Shown piece by piece: positions 11,840-19,207 of a DNA stretch of 19,207 nt. The first letter of the stretch is position 1, and each line of letters starts with the position of its first letter. The stretch comes from JALWSI01 sp964569095 [NCBI: uncultured Aquificales bacterium] (GTDB taxonomy: Bacteria > Thermosulfidibacterota > Thermosulfidibacteria > Thermosulfidibacterales). Below the pieces are notes generated by a model, which ran no database searches, was not told the origin of the DNA, and saw only the letters and a program-made list of their open reading frames with translations. The stretch is from the NCBI GenBank assembly GCA_964569095.1, contig CAZMTB010000178.1:1-19207 (forward strand), given 5' to 3'. The translations under genes were made by a program, and so were the position numbers.

Positions 11840-13351
11840 CTACTCCATCTCCCGTGGCACCTCCAGGGGACACTTGTCCTTCCACGCCCGGGAGGCGAAG
11901 AGGAAGCCGGCGATGAGCGTGGAGAGCACCCAGTTGAGGCCTATGAGGATCACCGGGGTCCATCCGTAGCCTCCGTAGGGTTTCTGAACCTCCTTCGAGA
12001 TGTCCCCCAACAGGATCACTCCCAGCACCAGGGGTACCACCAGCTTCACCATCACGTCCCACCAGGTTCCAAGTTTGATGCTGGAGTTCTCGTTGATGTA
12101 CCGGCGCAGGTGCTTGGTGTCGAAGAACCATCCTACCATCACCGCCTCCAGGATGCCCACCACCACGATTCCGTAGTGGGTGAGGAAGTGGTCGGCAATG
12201 TCCAGCCAGTAGAGCCCCGCCTGTGTGGTGAAGATGAGGGAGCCCAGCACGCCGATAACCGAGACCACGCTAACCGTTGCCTTGCGACCCACGTTGAACT
12301 TGTCAACCACCGCGGAGACGAAGGCCTCCATGATCGAGATTGAGGAAGAGATCCCCGCCATCACCAGGCAGAGGAAGAAGATGGCGCCAAAGATAGCCCC
12401 TCCTGGCATCATGCTCACCGCCTTGGGATAGGCAACGAAGGCGAGGCCTATGCTCTGGGACACCACGTCGGCTATGGTCTTGCCCTGGGACGCGGCCATG
12501 AAACCCAGAACCGAGAAGACGGCAAACCCCGCGAATAGTGAGTAGCCGCAGTTCACCCCCGCGGTTATCACCGCGTTCTTGGTGAGGTCAGACTTGCCGG
12601 GCAGGTAGCTTGCATAGGCAATCATGATGCCGAATCCCAGGCTGAGGGTGAAGAATATCTGGCTGTAGGCGTCTATCCACACCTTTGGCTCCATGATCTT
12701 CGATAGGTTAGGGGTGAGGTAGGCCTTCACCCCGTCGAGGGCGCCGGGAAGGGTGAGGGACCAGAAGACTAATATGGCGGTGAATACGAAGAGAAGGGGC
12801 ATGAATATCTTGTTGGCCTTCTCTACACCCTTGCCAATGCCCCTGTAGACTATGCCCCAGTTGACGAACCAGACCACTATCAGGGCGGCCAGTATGGGGG
12901 TGCGCACCAGCCCGATGTGGCCTGCAGAGTCTGACAGGGCGAGAAAGTGCTTGAAGAAGTAGGCATTGGGGTCTGCTCCCCAGCCCAGGGAGAAGGAGAG
13001 GAAGAAGTAGCAGAGACACCAGGCGATGATCACCATGTAGTAGAGCTCTATTCCGAACATCACCAGGGTTACCGCCCACCATCCAAGCCATTCCCACCCC
13101 CGTTTCACCCGGGCACAGGCGAGGGGTGCAGAGCCCATGCGCTCGTGTCCCAGGGCAAACTCGAGAATCAGCAGGGGAATACCGGCGGTGAAGAGGGCGA
13201 ATAGGTAGGGAATGAGGAATGCCCCTCCACCGTTGGAGTAGGCCATGTAGCTGAAACGCCAGATATTTCCCAGCCCAATGGCGGACCCTATTGCCGCCAG
13301 CACGAAGCCGAATTGCGTCTGCCACTGCTCCCTGTTGTTTCCGTTCTCCAT
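11840..13351 (-). CDS. Sodium-dependent NSS-family transporter
   Basis: Inner-membrane symporter of the neurotransmitter:sodium symporter (SLC6/LeuT) family. In bacteria these usually import amino acids with sodium; the substrate here cannot be read from sequence. The 503 residues contain about 12 hydrophobic segments. TM1 carries AAIGSAIGLGNIWRF (19-33) and NGGGAF (40-45), matching the LeuT sodium and substrate region. The proline usual after WRF is S34 here. SLGFG (237-241) in TM6 and SSSIS (335-339) in TM8 fit the other sodium and substrate contacts. ATG at 13351 has AGGAGGTGA just upstream, a strong ribosome-binding site. nadK ends 31 bases before it on the same strand, so it is probably the last gene of the minus-strand operon. 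Confidence 0.95.
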   Translation of the reverse strand: MENGNNREQWQTQFGFVLAAIGSAIGLGNIWRFSYMAYSNGGGAFLIPYLFALFTAGIPLLILEFALGHERMGSAPLACARVKRGWEWLGWWAVTLVMFGIELYYMVIIAWCLCYFFLSFSLGWGADPNAYFFKHFLALSDSAGHIGLVRTPILAALIVVWFVNWGIVYRGIGKGVEKANKIFMPLLFVFTAILVFWSLTLPGALDGVKAYLTPNLSKIMEPKVWIDAYSQIFFTLSLGFGIMIAYASYLPGKSDLTKNAVITAGVNCGYSLFAGFAVFSVLGFMAASQGKTIADVVSQSIGLAFVAYPKAVSMMPGGAIFGAIFFLCLVMAGISSSISIMEAFVSAVVDKFNVGRKATVSVVSVIGVLGSLIFTTQAGLYWLDIADHFLTHYGIVVVGILEAVMVGWFFDTKHLRRYINENSSIKLGTWWDVMVKLVVPLVLGVILLGDISKEVQKPYGGYGWTPVILIGLNWVLSTLIAGFLFASRAWKDKCPLEVPREME

Positions 13352-13382
13352 GCTTCACCTCCTGAATGAAATGAAGATGCGG

Positions 13383-14261
13383 TCACTCCCCCCAGCGCAG
13401 CTTGGTTCTGAGCACCTCGAAGAAGTCCCTCTGGGGGCAGTGGATCAGTCTTATCTGGTGGGCAGAGCGGGATAGCTCCACCGTGTCCTTGAACCTGAGG
13501 GCGAATCCCACCTGACCGTCCAGGGTGAGAAAGACGTCTTCGTTCTCGGTGTTCAAGGTGACCTCTATCTTCTCGGCGCTGTCTGGAATCACTATGGGCC
13601 TCTGGCTCAGGGTGAAGGGACAGATGGGGTTGAGGATGAGGGCGTTGATGGAGGGGTGTAGTATTGGGCCTCCTGCTGCCAGGGAATAGGCCGTTGAGCC
13701 TGTTGGGGTGGAGATTATCAGTCCGTCTGCCTGGTAGGTGGTGAGGTACTTTCCGTCTACCCAGGTGTTTAGCTCTATTATTCTCGCCAGGGTACCCTTG
13801 TGTATTACGGCGTCGTTCAACACGCTGTACTCGGCTATTCGCTCGCCCTGCCTGTGAACGTGCACCCTCAGCATGCTGCGTTCCTCTATCTGGTAGTTGC
13901 CCTCCATCACCTGGTCCAGCAGGGTGTAGAGGTCGTCCAGGGTGACCGCCGTGAGAAAGCCAAGGCTGCCCAGGTTCACCGCCAGGATTGGAACGTCCAG
14001 GTCTCCCACTATCCGCGCCACGCTGAGCAGGGTTCCGTCGCCGCCCAGCACCACGATGAGATCGCACTGGTAGGGAACCATGGACTTCTTGCAGAACTGG
14101 ACCTCTTCGTCCTCTATTCCTGCCACCAGGGCGGTGTCCTCGTCCATCACCAGCTGGATCTCGTGTTGTTTCAGCCAGGAGACCAGCTCTTTCACCACCT
14201 CGGTGGCAGAGCGCTTGGGCTTCGCTATTATTCCAATCTTCCTGAAGTTTGCGTTCTTCAT
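13383..14261 (-). CDS. nadK: NAD kinase
   Basis: Cytoplasmic ATP-dependent (or polyphosphate-dependent) kinase that makes NADP from NAD. The 292-residue length is typical. Motifs are GGDGT (73-77), NLGSLGFLT (96-104), the NDA version of the NE/D motif (149-151), and DGLIISTPTGSTAYSLAAGG (179-198), all conserved in the family. The start is ATG at 14261, with AAGGAG seven bases upstream and IGIIAKP as the expected first strand. The frame stays open further upstream, but that part lies over cdaA and has no family match. The ATG overlaps the cdaA stop in an ATGA arrangement, which suggests translational coupling. Confidence 0.96.
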   Translation of the reverse strand: MKNANFRKIGIIAKPKRSATEVVKELVSWLKQHEIQLVMDEDTALVAGIEDEEVQFCKKSMVPYQCDLIVVLGGDGTLLSVARIVGDLDVPILAVNLGSLGFLTAVTLDDLYTLLDQVMEGNYQIEERSMLRVHVHRQGERIAEYSVLNDAVIHKGTLARIIELNTWVDGKYLTTYQADGLIISTPTGSTAYSLAAGGPILHPSINALILNPICPFTLSQRPIVIPDSAEKIEVTLNTENEDVFLTLDGQVGFALRFKDTVELSRSAHQIRLIHCPQRDFFEVLRTKLRWGE

Positions 14262-15088
14262 CTCTCCGCTCCTTCCCCTGCCTCCACGGGCACGCTGGAT
14301 ACCCCTCCCTTCTCCTGGGCCTTCAGCAATAGGTTGGACAAGACCCGTGAAAGCCCCTTCTCGTCGAGGGACCTGGTCATCTTTCCACCCACGGCTACCG
14401 AGATGTCCCCCCTCTCCTCCGAGAGAACCACCACCACGGCGTCTGTCTCCTCGGTGAGCCCTATTGCCGCCCTGTGGCGGGTACCCCACAGGGAGTTATC
14501 GGGTATGTTGGTGGCCAAGGGGAGTACGCACCTGGCGGCGATTATCCGGTCTCCCCTTATCACTACCGCCCCGTCGTGTAAGGGGGTTTTGGGGTAGAAT
14601 ATGGTTGCCAGCAGGTCCCGGTTGACGGGGCTGGACATGGCCACCCCGGTCTCCACGATCTGTTCCAGCTTTGCGTGTTGCTCTATGGCGATGAGAGCAC
14701 CGAATCCCCTCTCCCGTAGGTGACTGATTGCGGCCACTATCTCCTCTACCACGCGCCTCTTCTGCAGTTGTCCCACGGCGGTTAGGGGGGCAGCTCCCAT
14801 GTCTGCCAGCATCCTGCGTAGCTCAGGTTGAAAGAGAACTATGAGGGTGAAGAGCCCTACCTGCCATAGGTGCTGGAATAGCCAGTTCACGGTCTGAAGC
14901 TTTGCCCATTGGGAGAGAAGGGAGAAGACCACGATGAGCACCAGCCCCACCAGCATCCTGAAGGCCCTGGTGCCTTTTATGATCAGAATGATCTTGTAGA
15001 TCACCCAGCTCACCACCAGTATGTCCAGAACGTCGTACCAGTGCAGGGAGCCGAGCGACCTCAGGAACGCGTGGAGCAGCTCGCTCAC
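14258..15088 (-). CDS. cdaA: Diadenylate cyclase CdaA
   Basis: Membrane-bound enzyme that condenses two ATP into c-di-AMP, a messenger tied to potassium and osmotic balance and to wall integrity. Numbering is from GTG at 15088 (276 residues; Bacillus CdaA has 273). Two or three N-terminal membrane segments lie at about 20-38, 42-60 and 73-87. The DAC domain has TPLHDGAVV (168-176, active-site DGA 172-174), GTRHRAAIG (202-210) and SEE (223-225). GTG 15088 lies just after the folP stop with AAGGAGG 12 bases upstream. An earlier in-frame start at 15148 would overlap folP and add unrelated residues. Its partner gene cdaR and glmM, often next in line, are absent and nadK follows directly. Confidence 0.96.
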   Translation of the reverse strand: MSELLHAFLRSLGSLHWYDVLDILVVSWVIYKIILIIKGTRAFRMLVGLVLIVVFSLLSQWAKLQTVNWLFQHLWQVGLFTLIVLFQPELRRMLADMGAAPLTAVGQLQKRRVVEEIVAAISHLRERGFGALIAIEQHAKLEQIVETGVAMSSPVNRDLLATIFYPKTPLHDGAVVIRGDRIIAARCVLPLATNIPDNSLWGTRHRAAIGLTEETDAVVVVLSEERGDISVAVGGKMTRSLDEKGLSRVLSNLLLKAQEKGGVSSVPVEAGEGAER

Positions 15089-15096
15089 CGGATTAT

Positions 15097-15930
15097 TTAG
15101 CCTCCTTGGGTCAACAGGGTTTTCACCACTTGCAGGGCCTGCCTGCACATCTTTACGTTATGAACCCTCACGATATCAACCCCTTTTATGGCTGCAAATA
15201 CGGTGATTGCGGTGGAGCCCACGTCCCGCTCTTCCGGGGGTAGTCCCAGGATCTGCCCGATAAAGCTCTTTCGCGAGTGGCCCAGCAGAACCGGTTGTCC
15301 AAGGCGCCTCTTGATGGCCTCCAGCCCCTGGATGAGGGAGAGGTTGTCCTGAAAACGCTTTCCAAAGCCTATTCCCGGATCCACGATTATTCTCTCCCGC
15401 TTCACCCCCATCTCCACAAGCCGGTCCCTCTGCCTTTCCAGGAAACGGCACACCTCCCCGAGAACGTCCTGGTAGTGGGGGTTGACCTGCATCTCCTTGG
15501 GGGTGCCCTTCATGTGCATCACCACCACCCATGCCCCCGTCTCCCTGGCCACCTCTCCCATGGCGGGGTTTCTGAATCCCTCCACGTCGTTGATCATTGA
15601 GGCCCCTGCCGAGCACGCTGCCCTAGCCACCTCGGGCTTTCTGGTGTCAACGGAGATGGGAATGTTGACCCTGGAGGCCAGCAGCTCCACCACGGGAACC
15701 ACCCTTTGCAACTCCACCTCTGTGGGTACGGGATCGGAGCCGGGCCGGGTGGACTCTCCACCCACGTCCAGAATGTCTGCCCCCTCTTCCTCCAGCTTCA
15801 CGCCCTGTTCCACTGCCCGTTCAGGGGAGAGGTAGCGTCCCCCGTCAGAGAAGGAGTCGGGGGTCACGTTGAGTATTCCCATGATCAGTGGGCGGGTTCT
15901 CGCCGGGCTGTGGAGGGCAGAGAGACCCAT
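15097..15930 (-). CDS. folP: Dihydropteroate synthase
   Basis: Cytoplasmic folate-pathway enzyme joining p-aminobenzoate to 6-hydroxymethyl-dihydropterin pyrophosphate, the target of sulfonamides. The 277 residues form one TIM barrel. Signatures are GILNVTPDSFSDGG (18-31), DVGGESTRPG (55-64), SVDT (93-96), IND (113-115), MHMKGTP (138-144), DPGIGFGK (184-191), GHSRKSFIG (217-225) and RVHNV (255-259), with K221 and R255 as substrate contacts. The ATG at 15930 shares one base with the ftsH stop (TGATG); a GTG at 15933 is also in frame. Both arrangements imply coupling to ftsH. Confidence 0.97.
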   Translation of the reverse strand: MGLSALHSPARTRPLIMGILNVTPDSFSDGGRYLSPERAVEQGVKLEEEGADILDVGGESTRPGSDPVPTEVELQRVVPVVELLASRVNIPISVDTRKPEVARAACSAGASMINDVEGFRNPAMGEVARETGAWVVVMHMKGTPKEMQVNPHYQDVLGEVCRFLERQRDRLVEMGVKRERIIVDPGIGFGKRFQDNLSLIQGLEAIKRRLGQPVLLGHSRKSFIGQILGLPPEERDVGSTAITVFAAIKGVDIVRVHNVKMCRQALQVVKTLLTQGG

Positions 15931-17975
15931 CACGCCTTGGCCTCTTGGTTACCCCCTTCCTCTGGCTGGAACCTGGTGCTCATCTTCAGCTCAAACCTCG
16001 AGAGCACCTCCTCCATCTCGTCGGCGGAGATGGTCTCCTTCTCCAGCAGGTACTCTGCCAGTGCCACCAGGGCCTCCCTGTTGGCGCCGAGGAGGTTCAC
16101 CGCCTCCTCGTGGCACAGCTTCACGATTCTGGCCACCTCCTTGTCTATCTCCCGGGCGGTCTCCTCGCTGTACTCAGGATGGCTGGCCAGCTCCTTGCCC
16201 AGGAAGAGCATCTCGTCCTGCTTGCCGAAGGTTACAGGACCGAGAATCTCGCTCATTCCCCACTTGCATACCATCTTCCGGGCGATATCGGTGGCCCTCT
16301 CCAGGTCGTTCGCGGCCCCCGTGGTCTGGTGCTTCAGCACCAACTCCTCTGCGGCGCGCCCCCCGAGCAAAACGGTGATGTTCTTCAGCAGGTAGTCTTT
16401 TGTGTAGGTGTACCTGTCGTCAACGGGCAGCTGCTGGGTGGCGCCCAGGGCCATGCCCCTGGGTATTATGGTGATCTTGTGAACGGGATCGGTTCCGGGA
16501 ATCAGCCTGGCCACAAGAGCGTGCCCGCTCTCGTGGTAGGCGGTGTTCTTCTTCTCCTCGTCGCTGATGATCATGCTCTTGCGCTCCACTCCCATGAGCA
16601 CCCTGTCCTTCGCCGCCTCGAAGTCCTCCATCTCTATCTTGTCCTTTCCCTTACGGGCGGCGAGAAGGGCGGCCTCGTTCACCAGGTTGGCCAGGTCTGC
16701 CCCTGAGAACCCCGGGCATCCCTTGGCGATCACCGAGAGGTCAACGTCGTCTGCCAAGGGTTTCTCCCTGACGTGCACCTTCAGTATCTCTTCCCTTCCC
16801 TTCACATCTGGACGGGGAATCACGATCTGACGGTCGAACCTGCCGGGCCTGAGGAGGGCGGGGTCGAGAATGTCTGGTCTGTTGGTTGCCGCCACCATGA
16901 TGATGCCCTCGTTGCTGTCCATTCCGTCCATCTCCACCAGCATCTGGTTCAGGGTCTGCTCCCTCTCGTCGTGTCCTCCTCCCAGACCGGCGCCCCGGTG
17001 TCTTCCCACGGCGTCTATCTCGTCGATGAAGATTATGCACGGGGCCTTGCTCTTGGCCTGCTCGAAGAGGTCTCTCACCCGGGCGGCGCCTACTCCCACG
17101 AACATCTCCACGAACTCCGAGCCACTGATGCTGAAGAAGGGCACCTCTGCCTCTCCAGCTATGGCCTTGGCAAGCAGGGTCTTCCCGGTTCCCGGGGGAC
17201 CCACCAGGAGCACCCCCTTGGGTATCCTGCCTCCCAGCTTCTGGAACTTCTTGGGGTCCCTGAGAAACTCGATGATCTCCTGCACCTCCTCCTTGGCCTC
17301 GTCTGCCCCTGCAACGTCTTTGAAGGTCACCTTCTTTCCCTTGTCTTCCACAACCCGGGCCCTGCTCTTTCCGAAGGAGAGGGCCTTTCCGCCTCCCATC
17401 TGCATCTGGCGCATGAAGAATATCCAGACGGCAATGAGGAGCAGGAACGGCAGCCAGGAGGCCAGGGCGTTCACGTACCAGGGGGTCTTCTCTGGGGGCT
17501 TCACCTCGATGTCCACCTTGTGCTTGCGGAGTATCTCTATGAGATCGGGATCGTTGGGGTAGTTCACCTGGATGATGGTGAGGGGTTTTGCCCCTTTTCC
17601 CTTTGCGGGGGTGAATCCCTTTGACTGCTTGGTGTTGTTGCCCCTTTTGGCCTTTATGCGGGCGGGTATGATGCTGGGTCCGGTCTTGGAGAGGCTTCCG
17701 GTGAGCTTCTTGTGCTTTCTCAGGTAGTCCAGGTACTTTTCGGTCTCTACCTTGGCCTGCAGCTCGTACTCCTTTATCAGCACGTGCTTCACCGCCCCTT
17801 CCTCCACCAGGTTCAGGAAGGTAGAGTAGCTCACCTTCTCTATCCTCTTGGCAGGGGTGTTGAAGAGGTTGAACACCACGATCACCATGAGGGCGATGAG
17901 CAGCCAGAGAATCAGGTTTCTGTTCAGCTCCCTCAGGGGAGGGGGAACAGGGGGGCGTTGCCCTTTCTCTCCCAA
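15930..17975 (-). CDS. ftsH: ATP-dependent zinc metalloprotease FtsH with enlarged periplasmic domain
   Basis: Hexameric inner-membrane AAA protease that degrades misassembled membrane proteins and some cytosolic regulators. It has 681 residues. Membrane segment 1 lies at about 21-38 and segment 2 at about 170-188. Between them the periplasmic domain carries an extra lysine-rich stretch (about 75-132) not usual in FtsH. The AAA module has Walker A GPPGTGKT (259-266), Walker B IIFIDEID (314-321) and the second-region [17 protein letters not shown] (363-379). The protease has HESGH (481-485) with D557 as third zinc ligand. The start is TTG at 17975. AAGGAGGA (17988-17981) precedes it by five bases, inside the last codons of hpt, and the hpt stop is one base away. 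No other start codon fits. Confidence 0.96.
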   Translation of the reverse strand: MGEKGQRPPVPPPLRELNRNLILWLLIALMVIVVFNLFNTPAKRIEKVSYSTFLNLVEEGAVKHVLIKEYELQAKVETEKYLDYLRKHKKLTGSLSKTGPSIIPARIKAKRGNNTKQSKGFTPAKGKGAKPLTIIQVNYPNDPDLIEILRKHKVDIEVKPPEKTPWYVNALASWLPFLLLIAVWIFFMRQMQMGGGKALSFGKSRARVVEDKGKKVTFKDVAGADEAKEEVQEIIEFLRDPKKFQKLGGRIPKGVLLVGPPGTGKTLLAKAIAGEAEVPFFSISGSEFVEMFVGVGAARVRDLFEQAKSKAPCIIFIDEIDAVGRHRGAGLGGGHDEREQTLNQMLVEMDGMDSNEGIIMVAATNRPDILDPALLRPGRFDRQIVIPRPDVKGREEILKVHVREKPLADDVDLSVIAKGCPGFSGADLANLVNEAALLAARKGKDKIEMEDFEAAKDRVLMGVERKSMIISDEEKKNTAYHESGHALVARLIPGTDPVHKITIIPRGMALGATQQLPVDDRYTYTKDYLLKNITVLLGGRAAEELVLKHQTTGAANDLERATDIARKMVCKWGMSEILGPVTFGKQDEMLFLGKELASHPEYSEETAREIDKEVARIVKLCHEEAVNLLGANREALVALAEYLLEKETISADEMEEVLSRFELKMSTRFQPEEGGNQEAKA

Positions 17976-17976
17976 A

Positions 17977-18498
17977 TCAATCCTCCTTCAGAACCCCAAT
18001 GTAGGGGAGGTTTCTGTACTTTTCGGCGTAATCTATCCCGTATCCCACCACGAAGAGGTTGGGCACAGTGAACCCCACGAACCTTGGGGCGAACTCCACC
18101 TTTCTCCTGCTGGGCTTGTCAAGCAGAACGCACACGTCTACCCCCTCGGCCCCCTCCTTTTCGAGCCTCTCCACCAAGCACTTCAGGGTGAGGCCGCTAT
18201 CGGCGATGTCGTCCACCAGCAGAACCCTTCTGCCGGTTATCTTCACCGAGGGCCATAGGGACACGCTGACGTGGCAAGAGGTCTCCGTGCCGTCACCGTA
18301 GGAAGATGCCCTGATGAAGTCCACCGCGAAGGTACCGGGTAGCCGCCTCACCAGGTCGGCGGTGAACATGAAACTGCCCTTGAGAACCGCGATCACCGTG
18401 GGAATCTCGTCCTCGTACGCCTCCCTGATCTCTGCGGCAAGCCTCTCTACCCTCTCCTCCACCTCCTGGGCGGTGAACAGTCTCTCCACCTTCTCCAT
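17977..18498 (-). CDS. hpt: Hypoxanthine phosphoribosyltransferase
   Basis: Cytoplasmic purine-salvage enzyme forming IMP (and often GMP) from base and PRPP. It has 173 residues, typical for bacteria. VLKGSFMF (38-45) is the PPi-binding loop region. [13 protein letters not shown] (92-104) is the PRPP motif, with aspartates in place of the more common acidic pair [22 protein letters not shown] (148-167) is the conserved C-terminal segment. ATG at 18498 is preceded by GGAGGAG from the end of tilS. The order tilS-hpt-ftsH is common in several phyla. Confidence 0.96.
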   Translation of the reverse strand: MEKVERLFTAQEVEERVERLAAEIREAYEDEIPTVIAVLKGSFMFTADLVRRLPGTFAVDFIRASSYGDGTETSCHVSVSLWPSVKITGRRVLLVDDIADSGLTLKCLVERLEKEGAEGVDVCVLLDKPSRRKVEFAPRFVGFTVPNLFVVGYGIDYAEKYRNLPYIGVLKED

Positions 18499-18505
18499 GG
18501 GCTCT

Positions 18506-19207
18506 TCACTCCTCCATCTCTACCACCAGGACCGGTTCCCCGGGCACTGGTGCCACCCGCGGATCTGCTCCAAGTCCGGCAACCCATAACACCCTATTCT
18601 CAGAGGGGTCAACAAGCAGGGGAATGGTGTCTCTCTTCTCTCTTGAGATTCCCTTCTCCTGCATGATCTTCTTGACTTCTTTGTGGCCCACCCCCCTGCG
18701 GTATATTCTGTCTCCTGGCCTTCTGCAACGGAGAATGAGGGGCAGGGACACCTTCTCTGCAGAGAGGGCCACTCCCCTCTCCGGGGCCACCGTGACCGGG
18801 GTCTGGGTGATTCTTACCCTCCACCGGGATCCCCCCCAGAGGTGAATCCCGGTCTCTTCCAGCAGGTACGGGGCGGGTCTCTCTCCCGCATTCCTCTTCA
18901 CCTCCCTCACCGGTTTCTGGATGGCGACCAGCAGCCCTCCCCTCTTTGCCACCGTTCCCCCGGGCACCCCCACCACGCCCTCTCCCGGCGAGCGTAGCAG
19001 CCTGACTATCCCCTCCACGTGCCTTTTGCCCATTCTGTGCCCTGGGAAGGCCTCTTTGAGAAACCGCAGTATCACCGGCCCTTGCAGGGAGGGATGAAGC
19101 CCTGAGAGCTCTGGAAGTCTCAGGGACGGCGGGATGTGGCCTTCAACCCTCGTCCTGGGCCACGCCTCTTCCACCAGGTGATCCAGCAGCTCCACCTGCT
19201 CCCTTGC
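18506..19207 (-). CDS. tilS: tRNA(Ile)-lysidine synthase, C-terminal part, cut by window edge
   Basis: TilS converts cytidine 34 of the AUA-reading isoleucine tRNA to lysidine. Only the last 233 codons are inside the window. The frame is open to the right edge, so the ATP-binding N-terminal PP-loop domain lies outside. The visible part has the TilS substrate-binding and C-terminal domains. The hallmark RRPGDRIYRRGVGHKEVKK block (about 162-180 of the visible part) is followed by the REKRDTIPLL segment and VLWVAGLGADPR. It is the first visible gene of the minus-strand operon; hpt begins seven bases after its stop. Confidence 0.93.
   Translation of the reverse strand, partial: AREQVELLDHLVEEAWPRTRVEGHIPPSLRLPELSGLHPSLQGPVILRFLKEAFPGHRMGKRHVEGIVRLLRSPGEGVVGVPGGTVAKRGGLLVAIQKPVREVKRNAGERPAPYLLEETGIHLWGGSRWRVRITQTPVTVAPERGVALSAEKVSLPLILRCRRPGDRIYRRGVGHKEVKKIMQEKGISREKRDTIPLLVDPSENRVLWVAGLGADPRVAPVPGEPVLVVEMEE

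Noticed and set aside
11825-11867. CCTGGA/TCCAGG pair flanking the alr and transporter stops as a shared terminator
   Set aside because: The stem is only 6 bp with a 31-base loop and no T-run on either side.
14262-14489. Upstream extension of the nadK frame
   Set aside because: It overlaps the cdaA active-site region in another frame and is G/R-rich without family similarity. ATG 14261 has a good ribosome-binding site and ATGA coupling.
15089-15148. Earlier start for CdaA inside folP
   Set aside because: It would add 20 residues not found in CdaA. GTG 15088 gives the normal length and lies just after the folP stop.

Overview
The window reads as a continuous piece of a GC-rich bacterial chromosome made almost entirely of housekeeping and cell-envelope genes. 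A Gram-negative-type organism is suggested by the PBP2/RodA pair, MutS2, the GatB/YqeY-domain protein, cold-shock proteins and a tilS-hpt-ftsH-folP-cdaA run. Desulfobacterota or another deep-branching phylum (Nitrospirota, Synergistota) would fit the gene order, but the sequence alone does not settle the phylum. I see no mobile elements, phage genes, CRISPR arrays, rRNA genes or tRNA genes.

Layout. Positions 1-1628 hold the 3' part of a triple-receiver diguanylate cyclase. Positions 1629-2735 hold two convergent, nearly identical cold-shock genes. Each has its own promoter candidate and a long leader, and two intrinsic terminators sit back to back between them. Positions 2736-8426 are a plus-strand operon: yqeY, mutS2, mrdA (PBP2), rodA. 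Positions 8437-8868 hold a separately promoted small gene for an exported protein with 25 cysteines in 115 residues. It is followed by maf, an orphan glcF-like iron-sulfur protein gene and alr (8919-11837). From 11840 to the right edge everything is on the minus strand. In transcription order this is tilS (cut by the edge), hpt, ftsH, folP, cdaA, nadK and a sodium-dependent NSS-family transporter, with overlaps or very short gaps. The two blocks meet tail to tail with 2 bases between stop codons.

How the genes fit together. PBP2 and RodA are the transpeptidase/glycosyltransferase pair of lateral wall elongation. Alr supplies D-alanine for the same wall. CdaA makes c-di-AMP, which in other bacteria is tied to wall and osmotic homeostasis. 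FtsH controls membrane protein quality. Two nucleotide second messengers are represented: c-di-GMP by the GGDEF protein and c-di-AMP by CdaA.

The most unusual items are these. The cysteine-rich exported protein has no family I can name. The two csp genes share leader boxes at matching distances from their start codons. A perfect 12-bp inverted repeat encloses the probable maf start. mutS2 has no ATG, GTG or TTG codon where its conserved N-terminus begins. FtsH has a lysine-rich insertion in its periplasmic domain. nadK occupies the place next to cdaA where cdaR/glmM are common.
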